Source: JAICLL01 sp035252155 (GTDB taxonomy: Bacteria; Planctomycetota; Planctomycetia; Pirellulales; JAICIG01). From it: a stretch of DNA of 6,518 nucleotides. Position 1 is the stretch's first letter. Each line of letters starts with the position of its first letter. The position numbers and the translations under genes were made by a program. Positions 5,782 to 6,518 of this stretch are shown piece by piece. Location of the stretch: assembly GCA_035252155.1 (NCBI GenBank), contig DATFDL010000233.1, positions 1 through 6,518 of the forward strand. The letters run 5' to 3'. The notes under the pieces are model-generated. The model was not told the origin of the DNA and did no database searches. It saw only the letters and a list, made by a program, of their open reading frames with translations.

Positions 5782-6518
5782 AGACGGCCTGGCCGTCGAA
5801 GCGGTCGAAAAAGGCCATCGGGATGGACCGCTGGCATTTGAAGCTCTTTTCGGCGACGTAGACGAAATGCTCGGCCAACCGTCGGCCGGGGCATAGCACC
5901 GCGCCTTGGCACGTGCCCGTCTGGGGATCGGTGAGCGCAATCAGGTAGCGAACTGTTTGAGTTGTGAAGCCGGGGCAGCCTTCGACCTGTTCGTCGAACT
6001 GCGGCGAATATCGGCCAAGATCGACGGTCGGGGCATCTTGGATTTTGACTTCCAGCGCCTGGTGGCGAATGTCGGGGTAGCCGCCGATCAGCACGTCGAC
6101 ATCCGTTACCTGATAGCCGAGACCGGCGGCCACCATCTGTTCGAGCTGCTGGCCGCGATTCTTGGTTGGGCTCGGCAGAATACGCTTGCCAATGAGCTGT
6201 GACTGGACGAAATCGCGGATCGTCCTCAACCGCAGCGTTGTGGCAACGGCGGGGTTGTCGTGGATGCGCGACTTCTGCGGAATGATGCGGCTCTTAAACT
6301 TCCGAGATAGAGCCGCTTCGTCGGGGTAAAAGAGAATGGGCGGCTTTTTGGAGAGCACCTGCTGCCGAGCGCGCGGCAGAATGATAAGCTGCTCTTTGAC
6401 GGTTTCCTTCCCGAATTTGCCGAAGTGTTCGACGATGTATTCTGGGGTGGCGACGACGATGCAGCGGATCTTGTGGCGCGCGGTATGGACGCGAACAAAA
6501 ATCAAGCGAACGTCGTTT
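5762..6518 (-). CDS. PD-(D/E)XK type II restriction endonuclease, partial (5' end beyond right edge)
   Basis: This is the probable cleaving partner of the adjacent second methyltransferase. The frame stays open through the right edge; a TTG at 6505 exists, but the residues before it (N-D-V-R) continue smoothly, so the N-terminus is probably outside. About 251 residues are visible. Counting from that TTG, a helix NRGQQLEQMVAAGLGYQVTD (116-135) with E122 is followed by GGYPDIRHQALEVKIQDAPT (141-160). There D145, E152 and K154 form a complete P-D...E-x-K nuclease site, and V-D-L-G-R-Y-S-P follows at 161-168. A later strand (VRYLIALTDP, 185-194) and a closing A-F-F-D-R-F complete the core. I do not recognise a named family, so specificity is unknown. 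The gene converges on the methyltransferase and overlaps its 3' end by 20 bp, an arrangement that could let transcription of one gene dampen the other. The function is inferred from the motif and the neighbour. Confidence 0.8.
   Translation of the reverse strand, partial: NDVRLIFVRVHTARHKIRCIVVATPEYIVEHFGKFGKETVKEQLIILPRARQQVLSKKPPILFYPDEAALSRKFKSRIIPQKSRIHDNPAVATTLRLRTIRDFVQSQLIGKRILPSPTKNRGQQLEQMVAAGLGYQVTDVDVLIGGYPDIRHQALEVKIQDAPTVDLGRYSPQFDEQVEGCPGFTTQTVRYLIALTDPQTGTCQGAVLCPGRRLAEHFVYVAEKSFKCQRSIPMAFFDRFDGQAVFNPPYP

Overview
The window is a bacterial defence island with moderately high GC: sample lines counted by hand run from about 47% to 72% GC. It is built almost entirely from restriction-modification genes. 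Coding density is very high, intergenic gaps are short, and there are no RNA genes, CRISPR arrays or insertion sequences that I can see. The taxon cannot be fixed from this sequence. Codon use and GC suggest a GC-rich bacterial chromosome or a large plasmid, and the gene content is the mobile accessory type that moves between phyla.

Layout from left to right. Positions 2-223 (+) are the C-terminal tail of a protein that enters from the left edge, probably an OLD-like AAA ATPase. It ends 60 bp from the end of a convergent gene. Positions 284-1318 (-) encode an Mrr-like PD-(D/E)XK nuclease with a very basic N-terminus. Positions 1409-2362 (-) encode a BsuBI/PstI-family restriction endonuclease. 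Positions 2359-3903 (-) encode its partner, a gamma-class N6-adenine methyltransferase. These three minus-strand genes read methyltransferase, endonuclease, Mrr-like nuclease and form a candidate operon. The first two overlap by 4 bp, and a 90-bp gap precedes the third.

A 156-bp divergent control region (3904-4059) separates this operon from a second, unrelated system. That system starts with another NPPY-type adenine methyltransferase on the plus strand (4060-5781). It is followed tail-to-tail, with a 20-bp overlap, by the 3' part of a minus-strand PD-(D/E)XK endonuclease (5762 to the right edge) whose 5' end lies outside the window.

Functional reading. The BsuBI/PstI pair should methylate adenine in CTGCAG and cut unmodified CTGCAG. 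The second methyltransferase should protect the host from the second endonuclease, at a site that cannot be read from this sequence. The Mrr-like protein may be a third restriction activity, possibly modification-dependent, or an accessory factor. The two methyltransferases are fired divergently from one short region, so both hosts' protective activities can be made first on entry to a new cell. No controller (C) protein gene is visible.
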